Shown: positions 34,901-42,729 of the stretch, piece after piece
Position numbering within the stretch: the first letter of the stretch is position 1
Layout of the letters: every line of letters starts with the position of its first letter
Assembly: GCF_042655485.1 (NCBI RefSeq)
Contig: NZ_JBHSMC010000014.1
Coordinates: forward strand, 310,001-374,000
Origin: Lederbergia graminis
GTDB lineage: Bacteria > Bacillota > Bacilli > Bacillales > Bacillaceae_C
DNA: 64,000 bases
Direction of reading: 5' to 3'
Made by a program: the position numbers and the translations under genes
Notes under the pieces: generated by a model
The model's input: only the letters and a program-made list of their open reading frames with translations
The model's database searches: none
Told to the model about the DNA's origin: nothing

Positions 34901-35085
34901 TTAAAGTTTCGGAAGATGGAGAGAATTGGCGGTTGGTAGTGAACCAAACAGGAAAATCAAGTAAACAAACAGTGATGGATGATGTATTTGAAGCAAAAGC
35001 AAGGTATGTAAGAATTGTTTACACTGGTTTACCATCTGGAATTTGGGCAAGTCATAAGGAATTTCAAGTATTTCTAAAAGAGTAA
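31933..35085 (+). CDS. GH2-family glycoside hydrolase with C-terminal F5/8 type C (CBM32-like) domain
   Basis: 1050 residues: GH2 sugar-binding jelly roll (about 20-190, with RYVGAAWYQKKIHIP and FQSTIWVNGQKVG), Ig-like domain (195-300), TIM barrel (305-600) with the acid/base Glu in CMFSNGNELNGDF and a candidate nucleophile in VSHEIGQYS, further beta domains, and an F5/8C domain at about 915-1050 (TTYWSAADAS, HWWQVDLEK, ARYVRIVYTG). It would cleave a beta-linked sugar (galactoside, glucuronide or mannoside); specificity is not clear. There is no signal peptide even though carbohydrate-binding discoidin domains are usually on exported enzymes. AAAGGGG stands 8 nt before the ATG; 29 bp after the SDR gene. 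Confidence 0.85.
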   Translation: MPVHNLHNVGTMEKIDLAGQWNYELDYNDLGEKESWYSRILSLSNFQLPGTTAENEVGEPLEMELNLTKETVKSLRQKYRYVGAAWYQKKIHIPKQWLGKGVQLFLERVMFQSTIWVNGQKVGTEDSLSTPHVYDITNYVTPDKETTITIRIDNRDVQNIGPYPSAYTDETQTIWNGIVGKLELRSFELVHIGHVQITPNVKNHQVESLIEINNLLNSEVEASIDVEVISAEGNIIGAPVKVTDNFREGKNIVPIKNVVGNEVTYWDEFEANLYGLRVSVIDSNGNKEQKTIPFGMKEFKVADTQFEVNGRRIFLRGTLDCCIYPLTGYPPMDKQTWLEVFQVVKDYGLNHIRFHSWCPPEAAFSAADALGLYLNVEAPMWMDNWSDYPVGAFDSHYRYLPKEAIRILKEYGHHPSFCMFSNGNELNGDFDLLHNMIVLLKDIDPTKVYTLTSNWDRKVDSADDYFCAQTVDGVGIRGQYYLDEMVQGTMLDYKEGVSLRNMPVVSHEIGQYSVYPDMGEIQKYTGVLRPINFEVIKQDLIEKNMLKYSKDFTHNSGKLAANLYKEEVEAALRTQGFAGFQLLDIHDFPGQSTATVGLLNSFWESKGIISGEEFRKFCSETVPILRIDKRIYSNKEAISAKIEVSHYGPRDLPDATINWKLTDQLHVLASGNFKSTNIKSGEVTLIGLVENIHLDMIDKASQLSFIVEIEGTNYKNKWDIWVYPDVNVTVEDNVVITTVFNVETEKYLQDGRKVLLLPSSYGLEAISKGGFFPVFWSPIHFKSQDPCGITCNNTHPIFNEFPTDTFAHYQWKDLLENSFSIHIDELPVDFEPIVTVIPNFFNNSRMTNLFEATVGNGKLVVCSMDISNDLHERIAAKQLKNSILHYMQSDKFSPTQQLRIEELRNVLAPKKRGGVDDTRVDLALNKKAIATSEKSLSFSAKKGNDGNITTYWSAADASTGHWWQVDLEKVYEISGTRVTFSEAENYLYVIKVSEDGENWRLVVNQTGKSSKQTVMDDVFEAKARYVRIVYTGLPSGIWASHKEFQVFLKE

Positions 35086-35135
35086 TAGTTTGAAAAGACT
35101 TTTCTAAGTAAGTACTAACCTTTGGAGGTGTAATA

Positions 35136-37127
35136 GTGAAGAAATCAAAATATTATTTGATTTTGTTCCTTTTATTCGGATTAGTTATCTCTTCTAGTGC
35201 TCACCCTAGTAACACCTTTGCTGAAGAGAATAAAGGAGTTGAGCGAGAGCCTATGAGTACAGAAATTCGAAATGTGGATGGTGTGAATGTACTATTCCAA
35301 TATGGAAAACCAGTACCTTCTTTTGACACATGGAATAAAGAAGAAAAAGGCAGAACTTTAACATCTCTAAGTGGAAAATGGAAGTTTAAATATGACCCTG
35401 AAAATGAAGGGCTAGAACATCAGTGGTTTAGTAAATCTCATGATGACAGTAGCTGGGATAAACAAAACGTACCTGGAAGTTGGGATTTATATGATACAGA
35501 AGATTTCGGATCATATGATGGCAGCAACTACGGGGAAGGCAGTGCTTTTTATGATGGCTACGCCTGGTATAGAACATCATTTAAGGCTCATGCAAAATGG
35601 AAGGATCAATTTATTAAATTGAACTTTCTTGGTGTGAATTATCGCGCATGGGTATACATCAATGGAGAAGAGGTAGCTGTTCATGAGGGTGGTCATACAC
35701 CATTTTCGATTGATATTAGTGAATATGTTGAACCGGGAAAAGATAATGTAATTGCTGTAAGAGTGTATAGGAGACCATGGTATGACACTTACACTGGAGA
35801 AGTCCAAAATGAAATTAGAGATAACAAAGAGATTCCATACAAACCTGTTGACTATTGGCCTTATGCAGGGATTACTCGTGATGTATATTTGGAAGTTACA
35901 TCCCCAGTAACCGTTAGTAAAGTAATCACAAAAGCCCAAGACAATAAACTTCACGTATCTGCCGTTATTTTCAATAACGGTATGAAAAAGGAAACGAAGC
36001 AAATAAATATTGAACCAGAAAGGAAAACTGGAGGATCCGCTGTTAAAGAGGAAGTGTCGCTTAAACCAGGTGAAGTAAAGGTAGTTCAAACAACGATAGA
36101 TATTCCAAAAGCGAAAAAGTGGGATACACAGGATCCAAATTTATATGAGGTAACTGCATCTTTATCCAATAGAAAAGGAGAGTTAGAGGATAGTTTAACA
36201 GCTACTTTTGGAATGCGTACCATTGATGCCCAAAATGGACAATTAAGATTGAATGGCCGCCAAATCTTACTTAAAGGTGTGAATTGGCATGAAGAGACAG
36301 ATAAAAGTGGTCGTTCCATGTCAATTGCAGAATTGAAAAAAGAACTACGTATGGTACTAGATTTAAATGCAAACTTTATCCGCAATAGTGTGTACAATCG
36401 ACATCCGTATGTGTATGAATTTGCTAATAAAAATGGATTATTGGTCATGGATGATATTGATAATATGTGGCTAAATACGGAGCAAGAAGAGTATCAAACA
36501 AATGTGTATGGATTATCAAGAGCGTTGGCTGCATCCATGACATGGAATCAAATTAATGATCCATCTGTTATCTTGTGGGGATTACAAAATGAATCGGAAA
36601 TTGGAACTGACGCTACTATATATCGTAATTGGATTGCTGATATGAAGGAAGCGGTGAAATTATTAGACGTTCAGGATAGACCTGTAACTTGGGCATCTAG
36701 TAGTAGCTGGGATCCGGCTTTTGATTTGGCAGATGTAATAGGGTTTAATGAATACTTTGGCTATTTTTATGGGAAAAATGAAGATTTAGGAACTACCTTA
36801 GACATTGTTCATCAGCAATACCCTGATAAGCCAATACTGATTACAGAAAATGGAACATGGTCCTTGTATGGAAATCATGGGGATGAAAATGTCGCAGGAA
36901 CAGAAGAATGGCAGGCAGCAAACTTTACAAGTCATTGGAATCAAATTGTAGAAAGAAAAGATTTTATGGCAGGGTATACATTCTGGAATTTAAAGGATTA
37001 TAAACAGCGAATGACCTACAATCACGAATATAACGGAATATCTGCAATGGGCTTAATTACTTTTAATGGAAAAGGAAAGCGACTCGTTTATGATCGGTTT
37101 AAAGAGGCTGAAAACCCTCTAGAATAA
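35136..37127 (+). CDS. secreted GH2 beta-galactosidase/beta-glucuronidase-like hydrolase
   Basis: 663 residues with a signal peptide (MKKSKYYLILFLLFGLVISS, cleavage near residue 30). GH2 N domain (about 70-240: SGKWKFKYDP, WVYINGEEVAVHEGG), Ig-like domain, and TIM barrel (about 355-660) with acid/base Glu in ILWGLQNESEIG and nucleophile Glu in ILITENGTWS. It is released or wall-associated and would begin degradation of a glycoside outside the cell, while the neighbouring 1050-residue GH2 enzyme lacks a signal and acts inside. The start is GTG, preceded by GGAGGTG. The upstream gene ends 50 bp before, and a terminator follows. Confidence 0.88.
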   Translation: MKKSKYYLILFLLFGLVISSSAHPSNTFAEENKGVEREPMSTEIRNVDGVNVLFQYGKPVPSFDTWNKEEKGRTLTSLSGKWKFKYDPENEGLEHQWFSKSHDDSSWDKQNVPGSWDLYDTEDFGSYDGSNYGEGSAFYDGYAWYRTSFKAHAKWKDQFIKLNFLGVNYRAWVYINGEEVAVHEGGHTPFSIDISEYVEPGKDNVIAVRVYRRPWYDTYTGEVQNEIRDNKEIPYKPVDYWPYAGITRDVYLEVTSPVTVSKVITKAQDNKLHVSAVIFNNGMKKETKQINIEPERKTGGSAVKEEVSLKPGEVKVVQTTIDIPKAKKWDTQDPNLYEVTASLSNRKGELEDSLTATFGMRTIDAQNGQLRLNGRQILLKGVNWHEETDKSGRSMSIAELKKELRMVLDLNANFIRNSVYNRHPYVYEFANKNGLLVMDDIDNMWLNTEQEEYQTNVYGLSRALAASMTWNQINDPSVILWGLQNESEIGTDATIYRNWIADMKEAVKLLDVQDRPVTWASSSSWDPAFDLADVIGFNEYFGYFYGKNEDLGTTLDIVHQQYPDKPILITENGTWSLYGNHGDENVAGTEEWQAANFTSHWNQIVERKDFMAGYTFWNLKDYKQRMTYNHEYNGISAMGLITFNGKGKRLVYDRFKEAENPLE

Positions 37128-37190
37128 TAACCTTATCGCTTCATTCTAGTTGCGTAAAAATCTTATGGGAGAGTTCCAAGTTAATAGAAT

Positions 37191-37238
37191 GTAAGGGATG
37201 GAAATTGAATCGGCAATTCTTCCATCCCTTTGTTCTTG
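37191..37238 (+). terminator. terminator after the secreted GH2 gene
   Basis: AAGGGATGGAA-ATTG, loop, CAAT-TCTTCCATCCCTTTG: a strong stem followed by a short T-rich tail, separating the GH2 genes from the isomerase/dehydrogenase pair. The rest of the 220-bp gap shows nothing clear. Confidence 0.7.
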
Positions 37239-37349
37239 AAAATTTATCAAAAGCAATTGTGTTTTTATTAAAGGGATATACCTATTTTTCTAGAACTAAT
37301 AGTAGTGTAAGAAAATCTAGTTCATATTAAACAGTAGGAGGGAAAAATA

Positions 37350-38171
37350 ATGAGATTTGCATTTATGACCGCTAATTTTGTTGCAAGAGAATTAAACTAC
37401 GAAAATAGTAATGATTGGGGTGCATGTCATCAGGCTACATATGATGCATTTCATGGACCGAATTTCGAGTCAAAATTCGAAGAAATGATAGCGTTAACAA
37501 AAGATATGGGTTTTAATGCAATCGAACTATGGGTCGCTCATTTGGATCCACTCCACGCTACTCCTGAAATGATCAATAAAGCGGTGGAGATTTTGCAAAA
37601 GTATGATGTGGACGCAGTTGCGTATACAGCTGGATTTGGTGCACCAGGGGTAACCGAGGAGGAGGCTACGAAAACCTTTGCTACGGCAAAAGCAATTGGA
37701 GCAAAAGTGTTAGCGAATGCTTTCCATCCTGATAATGGACCAATTGTACAAGAACTAGCAAAAGAAAATGGGATCTATATGGGCTTAGAAAATCATCCGG
37801 AAAAATCGGCACAAGAAGTGATAGATAAAGTAAGCCCGTTTGCACCATGGGTTGGTGCTGCTATTGATACAGGTTGGTTTGCTACACATGGCTATGATGC
37901 AGTTCAAGCAACAAAAGAATTACAAAATAATCTTGTACATGTACATTTAAAAGATATAAAAGCAGCTGGAGCTCATGATACATGTACATTAGGTGATGGA
38001 ATAGTGGACATAAAAGGTGTTTTATCAGTATTAAAGGAAATTAATTATGATGGAATTATTACGATTGAGCATGAGCCACATGATCATGATCCAACGGAAG
38101 ATGTAATCGAAAGTATAAAAAGAGTTAAATCATGGTGGGCGGAAGTAGAGGCAGAGGGAGTTAAGGGATAA
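37350..38171 (+). CDS. sugar phosphate isomerase/epimerase family protein (xylose isomerase-like TIM barrel)
   Basis: 273 residues with the AP_endonuc_2/xylose-isomerase-like TIM barrel: MGFNAIELWVAHLDPLH, YMGLENHPEKSA, GAAIDTGWFATHGYD, LVHVHLKDI and IITIEHEPHDHD, whose Glu, Asp and His side chains form the metal site. Family members isomerise, epimerise or, in some newer cases, eliminate from 3-keto sugars. It is translationally coupled (TAATG) to the Gfo/Idh gene, a combination seen in catabolism of keto-sugars or inositol-like compounds. AGGAGGG stands before the ATG. Confidence 0.88.
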   Translation: MRFAFMTANFVARELNYENSNDWGACHQATYDAFHGPNFESKFEEMIALTKDMGFNAIELWVAHLDPLHATPEMINKAVEILQKYDVDAVAYTAGFGAPGVTEEEATKTFATAKAIGAKVLANAFHPDNGPIVQELAKENGIYMGLENHPEKSAQEVIDKVSPFAPWVGAAIDTGWFATHGYDAVQATKELQNNLVHVHLKDIKAAGAHDTCTLGDGIVDIKGVLSVLKEINYDGIITIEHEPHDHDPTEDVIESIKRVKSWWAEVEAEGVKG

Positions 38172-39235
38172 TGGCGAATAAATTACGGATTGGGATTATT
38201 GGAGCGGGATCCATCGCAACGGCACATATGCATGGATTTGGCCAATTACAAGAAGATGTGATATTAGACGCGGTTACCGATATAAATTTAGAATTGGCAA
38301 AAAACCGTGCAAAGGAATTTGGAGTTAGAAGGGTAATCGAAAGTAGCGAAGAACTACTCCAAGATAAAAGTATTGATGCTGTTGTAATAGCTGTTCCTAA
38401 TAAATGGCACGCTCCCTTAGCCATACAAGCTTTACAGGCAGGAAAACATATATTGCTGGAAAAACCGATGGCGATTAATGGGGAAGCTGCAAAAGAAATT
38501 AGGAAGGCACAGAAAGAATCAGGGAAAATTGTAATGATCCCTCACCAATTACGCTGGCAAGCTAGTGCACTAGAAGTGAAAAAACAAGTAGAAGATAGTA
38601 GCCTAGGAAAAATATATTATGCTAAAACAACGAATTTAAGAAGAAAGGGAATCCCTGGTTGGGGTAGTTGGTTTACGCAAAAGGAGCTTTCAGGAGGTGG
38701 ACCATTAATTGATATCGGTGTCCATATGTTAGATCTCACCCTGTGGTTGATGGGAAATCCAAAGCCAGTTAGCGTGTATGGATCAACATATGCAGCATTT
38801 GGACCTGAGAAAAAAGGGCTTGGCTCCTGGGGCACTCCGAATTGGAATGGCACATTTGACGTAGAGGATCTCGCAACTGCTTTAGTTAAAATGGATGATG
38901 GTTCTACGTTATCGTTAGAAGTAAGTTGGGCCGCACATAAAGATACGGATGACACTGCGACTGTTCAATTAATGGGTACAGAGGGTGGTGCTTTATTAAA
39001 AGGAAACACATTAAGATTTTACACGGAAAAATTTAATCAACCGATTGATGTTGATATACCTGTCCTGACAGAAGAGTCTGAACGAATTTTATTAAATAAG
39101 CATTTTATTGAGTGTATTCGTGAAGGGAAGGAACCAATTTCTTCTTCTTTAACAGGACTAACGAATAACTTAATTATTGATGCGATATATGAATCTTCTG
39201 TTACTGGAAAAGAAGTATTGATTAATTGGGATTGA
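38171..39235 (+). CDS. Gfo/Idh/MocA-family oxidoreductase
   Basis: 354 residues: N-terminal Rossmann domain with IGIIGAGSIATAHMHGF and the EKPM motif (ILLEKPMAING, catalytic Lys), and a C-terminal alpha/beta domain with GGGPLIDIGVHMLDLTLWLMG, which carries the conserved Asp/His of the family. It is an NAD(P)-dependent sugar dehydrogenase, often acting at C3 of glycosides. Its ATG overlaps the stop of the isomerase gene. With that partner and the GH2 enzymes it suggests a pathway oxidising the sugar unit released or still attached. It ends the island; no terminator other than the hairpin at 39264-39313 was seen. Confidence 0.92.
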   Translation: MANKLRIGIIGAGSIATAHMHGFGQLQEDVILDAVTDINLELAKNRAKEFGVRRVIESSEELLQDKSIDAVVIAVPNKWHAPLAIQALQAGKHILLEKPMAINGEAAKEIRKAQKESGKIVMIPHQLRWQASALEVKKQVEDSSLGKIYYAKTTNLRRKGIPGWGSWFTQKELSGGGPLIDIGVHMLDLTLWLMGNPKPVSVYGSTYAAFGPEKKGLGSWGTPNWNGTFDVEDLATALVKMDDGSTLSLEVSWAAHKDTDDTATVQLMGTEGGALLKGNTLRFYTEKFNQPIDVDIPVLTEESERILLNKHFIECIREGKEPISSSLTGLTNNLIIDAIYESSVTGKEVLINWD

Positions 39236-39263
39236 AAAATACAGATGATGACGTGACTGATGT

Positions 39264-39313
39264 CCCCTTAGCCTATTGATTGCATAGAATATTACAATTA
39301 ATAGGATAAGGGG
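39264..39313 (+). promoter_or_regulatory. hairpin that includes the ribosome binding site of the coiled-coil gene
   Basis: CCCCTTA-G-CCTATT (39264-39277) pairs with AATAGG-A-TAAGGGG (39300-39313): 13 pairs, one mismatch, 22-nt loop. The 3' arm carries AAGGGG, the only Shine-Dalgarno-like sequence before the ATG at 39326. The fold would hide it. No T-run follows, so it is unlikely to be a plain terminator. Confidence 0.5.
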
Positions 39314-39325
39314 ATGTAAATCTTT

Positions 39326-40063
39326 ATGGGGCTATTTATTAATAATAATGAACATCCAAATGTTTATAAAAATAAAGAAGAAATAGCAACGCAAAATCAA
39401 TCAGAATATAAATTTAATTTTTTAACAGAGCTTGTAAGGGAGCAGAGAGATGCAAATGATTCCTTACATCATTCTTTTCGTGACTTAATCATGTTGTATG
39501 AACAGCAAGGAAATGCACATACAGACCAACTGATGGAACTTGGCAATCATCTGAATGAATTGCGTGTAATAAGTGGTGAACATGAGCGATTTGAACATAA
39601 TGTAATCGATATGCTTTCAAAATTAGATAAAGGGTATGAAGTGGTATTAGAAAATGATGATAAGCTAAGAGAAGAACTGTTTGAACAAATTAGTGTAATT
39701 GGAAAGACCAATGAGGAAATTGTTAGTCGACTAGAAAAATATGATACTGCAAATGAGCAGTTAGCAAAGAAATTAAGCGAACAATTGGAGATGCAGAAGC
39801 AATTGGCAGAGCGGGTAGATCAGCAGGAAGGAAAACAAGATGCTGTTTCTAGTAGACTTGAAAATCAAGAAGCACTAACAGAGAAAATATTACGGGAGAT
39901 CCATCATATTAGAACCATTTTATTCGAAAGAACTAGCTATCTCGCAGAAAAGATTGAAAATGGTTATAAGGCTACATCTTCCTATATATACAAGTTGATT
40001 TCAGGATCTGAAAAACAATTGACTTTAGTGAAGAATAAAGAACCAGAGAAAAAAGTGAAATAA
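39326..40063 (+). CDS. coiled-coil protein of unknown function
   Basis: 245 residues, almost entirely helical and rich in Glu, Lys and Gln. Heptad-like stretches run from about residue 60 to 195 (MLSKLDKGYEVVLENDDKL, LSEQLEMQKQLAERVDQQEG). No membrane segment, signal peptide or catalytic motif. The N-terminal 30 residues are Asn-rich. I do not recognise a family; structural or cell-wall/spore-associated roles are possible but unsupported. The ribosome binding site lies in a predicted hairpin. A bidirectional terminator follows. Confidence 0.75.
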   Translation: MGLFINNNEHPNVYKNKEEIATQNQSEYKFNFLTELVREQRDANDSLHHSFRDLIMLYEQQGNAHTDQLMELGNHLNELRVISGEHERFEHNVIDMLSKLDKGYEVVLENDDKLREELFEQISVIGKTNEEIVSRLEKYDTANEQLAKKLSEQLEMQKQLAERVDQQEGKQDAVSSRLENQEALTEKILREIHHIRTILFERTSYLAEKIENGYKATSSYIYKLISGSEKQLTLVKNKEPEKKVK

Positions 40064-40064
40064 A

Positions 40065-40099
40065 AATACCCCCATCTTCCATTATAAGATGGGGGTATG
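40065..40099. terminator. bidirectional terminator
   Basis: ATACCCCCATCTT, short loop, AAGATGGGGGTAT between convergent genes. The stem is perfect, but the T-tracts are weak on both sides. Confidence 0.75.
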
Positions 40100-40116
40100 T
40101 ATATGTTTGGCAATCC

Positions 40117-40281
40117 TTAAGATGTAACGTTTTTGTCATTGTTTGGAATAGGTAATGAAATCACTTTTCCTCCAATTTGGACATGAATAGTATCTTTAAA
40201 AATAGCCTTAACAATTCCTTTTAAAGAAATAGGTGAATCAACAGATATACCCTTTTTATCAAAATTTTCTGCCGTCATCAT
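40117..40281 (-). CDS. 54-residue hypothetical protein, possibly YkvS-like
   Basis: Starts MMTAENFDKKGISV; the core SLKGIVKAIFKDTIHVQIGG has the beta-strand pattern of a small KOW/YkvS-like barrel and resembles GKVTIVKEESVIVYISN of the neighbour upstream, so the pair may be diverged paralogues. AAGGCGTGA precedes the double ATG. Function unknown. Too short for most gene finders, but the ribosome binding site and neighbour support it. Confidence 0.6.
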   Translation of the reverse strand: MMTAENFDKKGISVDSPISLKGIVKAIFKDTIHVQIGGKVISLPIPNNDKNVTS

Positions 40282-40331
40282 CTTCACGCCTTCCAAATAA
40301 TATTAATTACTTTCGAACTGGTGGAAAAAAA

Positions 40332-40550
40332 CTATGATAATACTTTGTAATTTTTGTGTGCAACAACTGTTACAGGAGTATCGATTTTAAGTCTTTTTGC
40401 ATCCATATTACTTATATATACTATAACACTTTCTTCTTTGACAATGGTAACTTTCCCCACAATTGAATACCCTTGTCTTGTAAAAATTACTTTATCACCA
40501 ATCTTTGCCACTTTTTTATTTTCAAATACATTTTTTGAGGACGCTTCCAT
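40332..40550 (-). CDS. YkvS-family (DUF2187) small protein
   Basis: About 72 residues. KVAKIGDKVIFTRQGYSIVGKV followed by VIVYISN and TPVTVVAHKNYKVLS matches the Bacillus YkvS/DUF2187 pattern, including the VVAHKNY ending. A small beta-barrel, possibly nucleic-acid-binding by fold, with no known role. The ATG at 40550 has AAAGGGG 11 nt upstream; the GTG at 40562 lies directly on it. Same strand as the 54-residue gene, 50 bp away, so probably one transcript. Confidence 0.75.
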   Translation of the reverse strand: MEASSKNVFENKKVAKIGDKVIFTRQGYSIVGKVTIVKEESVIVYISNMDAKRLKIDTPVTVVAHKNYKVLS

Positions 40551-40614
40551 CCTATCCAACACCCCTTTATATTTGGTAGTTGTATATAAATAAAAATGTG
40601 CTTAAAATATAATA

Positions 40615-40628
40615 TGAACTACAGTTCA
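40615..40628. promoter_or_regulatory. candidate TetR operator
   Basis: Perfect palindrome TGAACT-AC-AGTTCA in the gap between the divergent YkvS-like and TetR genes. It is a possible binding site of the TetR protein that starts 97 bp downstream; the distance to a promoter is not resolved. Confidence 0.35.
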
Positions 40629-40724
40629 AGTATTCCATATATACAAACTACCTGTCAATAGAAAACATGAACTTTATGTCAACTTTTTCTTGCGTATATG
40701 ATATAGTAATGGTGAGGTGGTAGT

Positions 40725-41375
40725 ATGTCTAAAGATGATGGACATCTAATAGGTAAATTTCCTGCTCTTCCGAAACAAGAACGTGCTCATCAGAAAAGAG
40801 AAGCACTTATGGAAAGCGGGCGATTTTTGTTTATTTCTAAGGGGTATGAAAGCACAACCGCAAAAGAAATTGCTGCACATGCGAATGTAGCTACAGGGAC
40901 ATTTTACCGTTATTTTTCTGATAAACGACAATTATTAATGTCGTTATTAGAAGATCAATTAGAAAAAATTATGCCACCAGAGCCTACATGGGTGCATGGT
41001 GACCCAGAATATTTATTAGCAACCTTATTAGCAAAACATTCCGAGGACTTAAATAAACTGGGCTTACACCGAGTTTTGCCGGAACTATTACCACATGACC
41101 CAGAATTGGCTGAAGTAATTACGAATGCACGCTTGAAGATACACTTCATGATGGTGGAAGTATTGGAACAAGCACATCAGGAATCACTTACATGGACAGA
41201 TTTGGATTTAGATTCCGTCTCTTGGGCAATTATTGCTGTCCTAGAGAAATTACCTCAAAAAGAGGCGGAAAGTGGTAGTAAGGCCGACTATGAGAAAATC
41301 GCAAAAGTTATTTGTCGTATGATTTTCCCACCTGAAATAATAGAACAATTACAAAGTGGTGAGAAAACGCTTTAA
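40725..41375 (+). CDS. TetR-family transcriptional regulator
   Basis: 216 residues. The N-terminal HTH at about 22-68 includes SGRFLFISKGYESTTAKEIAAHANVATGTFYRYFSDK, textbook TetR. The ligand-binding C-terminal domain shows no recognisable effector signature. It stands alone on its transcript, with a terminator, so its target is probably at the divergent side or elsewhere. GAGGTGG precedes the ATG. Confidence 0.9.
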   Translation: MSKDDGHLIGKFPALPKQERAHQKREALMESGRFLFISKGYESTTAKEIAAHANVATGTFYRYFSDKRQLLMSLLEDQLEKIMPPEPTWVHGDPEYLLATLLAKHSEDLNKLGLHRVLPELLPHDPELAEVITNARLKIHFMMVEVLEQAHQESLTWTDLDLDSVSWAIIAVLEKLPQKEAESGSKADYEKIAKVICRMIFPPEIIEQLQSGEKTL

Positions 41376-41386
41376 ACTTTATGTAG

Positions 41387-41425
41387 GCAATGTCGAGAAT
41401 TAGGCGACATTGCATTTTTGTTTTT
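41387..41425 (+). terminator. terminator of the TetR gene
   Basis: GCAATGTCG, 9-nt loop, CGACATTGC, then ATTTTTGTTTTT. The following ~200 bp to the next gene hold only A/T-rich sequence with a TATAAT near 41570. Confidence 0.88.
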
Positions 41426-41625
41426 ACCGCTTTTATCCAAAAGGCTGTAACAGCAAACTACTACCATCCACATTCCCATCGAATAAAAAACGAAGGAATA
41501 TTATAAACATATACGACCTTCTTGGAAAAAAGATTCAAAAATTTTATTATTTTTTTCAACTTTTTTGTATAATTAAAAATAGTGAGTATTTTCATCTTGC
41601 TTAATTAGATGGGAGACGTTTGTAG

Positions 41626-42729
41626 ATGAAAGGAAAGGTTTGGTTCATCCGTTTAGCATTATTTAGTTTCTTATGGATTGTTTTTTTTCTAAGTGAAAGA
41701 ATTCAAGATACATATTTCCCTTTTGTATTATTTATTTGTGCTGTTGCTTTTTGCCTTTACTTTTTCCTCCCGATAATGAAGCGTCCTGTTATTCTATACA
41801 TTTTATTACACACCTTGCTTTTTAGTTTAGTCTTTATGGATATAGCATTAAATTGGTTAACTATATTTATATTCTATATTGTGTTGGAAGCAATATTTCA
41901 TTTGCCCAAAAAAGTACTTATTTCCTTCTCCATTTATAGTGCTTTATTAATTGTATTTGCTTTTCTATATCGTAATGATTGGTCTTTCGTTTTAGCTATT
42001 ATTATTTGTTTTATTCTTTTTCTATTAATCTCATTAAATCAATACATATGGGAGCGCAAGGATCAACAGTATTTATACGATCAATTATTAGGTGAGTATC
42101 GTCAATTAAAACGCTCGAAAATAGAACATGAACGTGTCGTCCGATTGGAAGAAAGGACAAGAATAGCTCGGGATATTCATGACTCTGTTGGGCATAAATT
42201 AACGGCACTATTAATGCAGTTGCAAATGATTTCTATGGAGAATGATAGTGATGAATATAAAGAGCTGAAACGATTAGCAGCAGAGAGTCTGGAAGAGACG
42301 AGGCACGCGGTGAAGACATTGAAGAATGACGAAGTTGCTGGAATTGCTTCCGTACTTCAACTTATTCGGAAGTTAGAAGCAGAAAATCACTTGCTTGTGC
42401 GTTTTACAACGAAACAAGGTGTATTGAACACAGATTTATCAAATGAACAAAGTATAACACTATATCGTTCTATTCAAGAAGGTCTAACTAATGCGATGAA
42501 GCACAGTTCATCTCGAGAAGTGAGTGTTACTTTAGGGCGCTCAGCGATAGGTGCATTAGAATGGGTAATCTCAAACCCAATCACAAGCCCAATTCCATTT
42601 GAGCTTGGCTTTGGATTAACAGCGATGAAGGAGCGAGTGGAGGAGCAAGGTGGGAGCTTCCGCGTGTATCAAACAGAAAAAGCGTTTGTAGTAGAAGGCT
42701 CCATGCCGGTGAAGGGGATGACAGCTTAA
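41626..42729 (+). CDS. sensor histidine kinase, LnrJ/YfiJ-like (NarL/DesK class)
   Basis: 367 residues: five or six membrane helices in the first ~145 residues, then a HisKA_3 dimerisation domain with the phospho-His in RTRIARDIHDSVGHKLTALL and a HATPase domain (SIQEGLTNAMKHSSS N box, FELGFGLTAMKERV G box). Such kinases with most of their sensor inside the membrane detect lipophilic antibiotics or membrane damage. The gene order kinase-regulator-ATPase-permease-permease matches the B. subtilis linearmycin resistance locus lnrJKLMN (yfiJKLMN). Overlaps the regulator gene by 1 nt. Confidence 0.87.
   Translation: MKGKVWFIRLALFSFLWIVFFLSERIQDTYFPFVLFICAVAFCLYFFLPIMKRPVILYILLHTLLFSLVFMDIALNWLTIFIFYIVLEAIFHLPKKVLISFSIYSALLIVFAFLYRNDWSFVLAIIICFILFLLISLNQYIWERKDQQYLYDQLLGEYRQLKRSKIEHERVVRLEERTRIARDIHDSVGHKLTALLMQLQMISMENDSDEYKELKRLAAESLEETRHAVKTLKNDEVAGIASVLQLIRKLEAENHLLVRFTTKQGVLNTDLSNEQSITLYRSIQEGLTNAMKHSSSREVSVTLGRSAIGALEWVISNPITSPIPFELGFGLTAMKERVEEQGGSFRVYQTEKAFVVEGSMPVKGMTA

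Noticed and set aside
35577..36448. Minus-strand ORFs of 170 and 120 codons
   Set aside because: They lie antisense to the secreted GH2 gene, have no ribosome binding sites and show implausible composition.
41410..41604. 64-codon ORF between the TetR and kinase genes
   Set aside because: It begins inside the TetR terminator tail, has no ribosome binding site and lies in A/T-rich promoter DNA.
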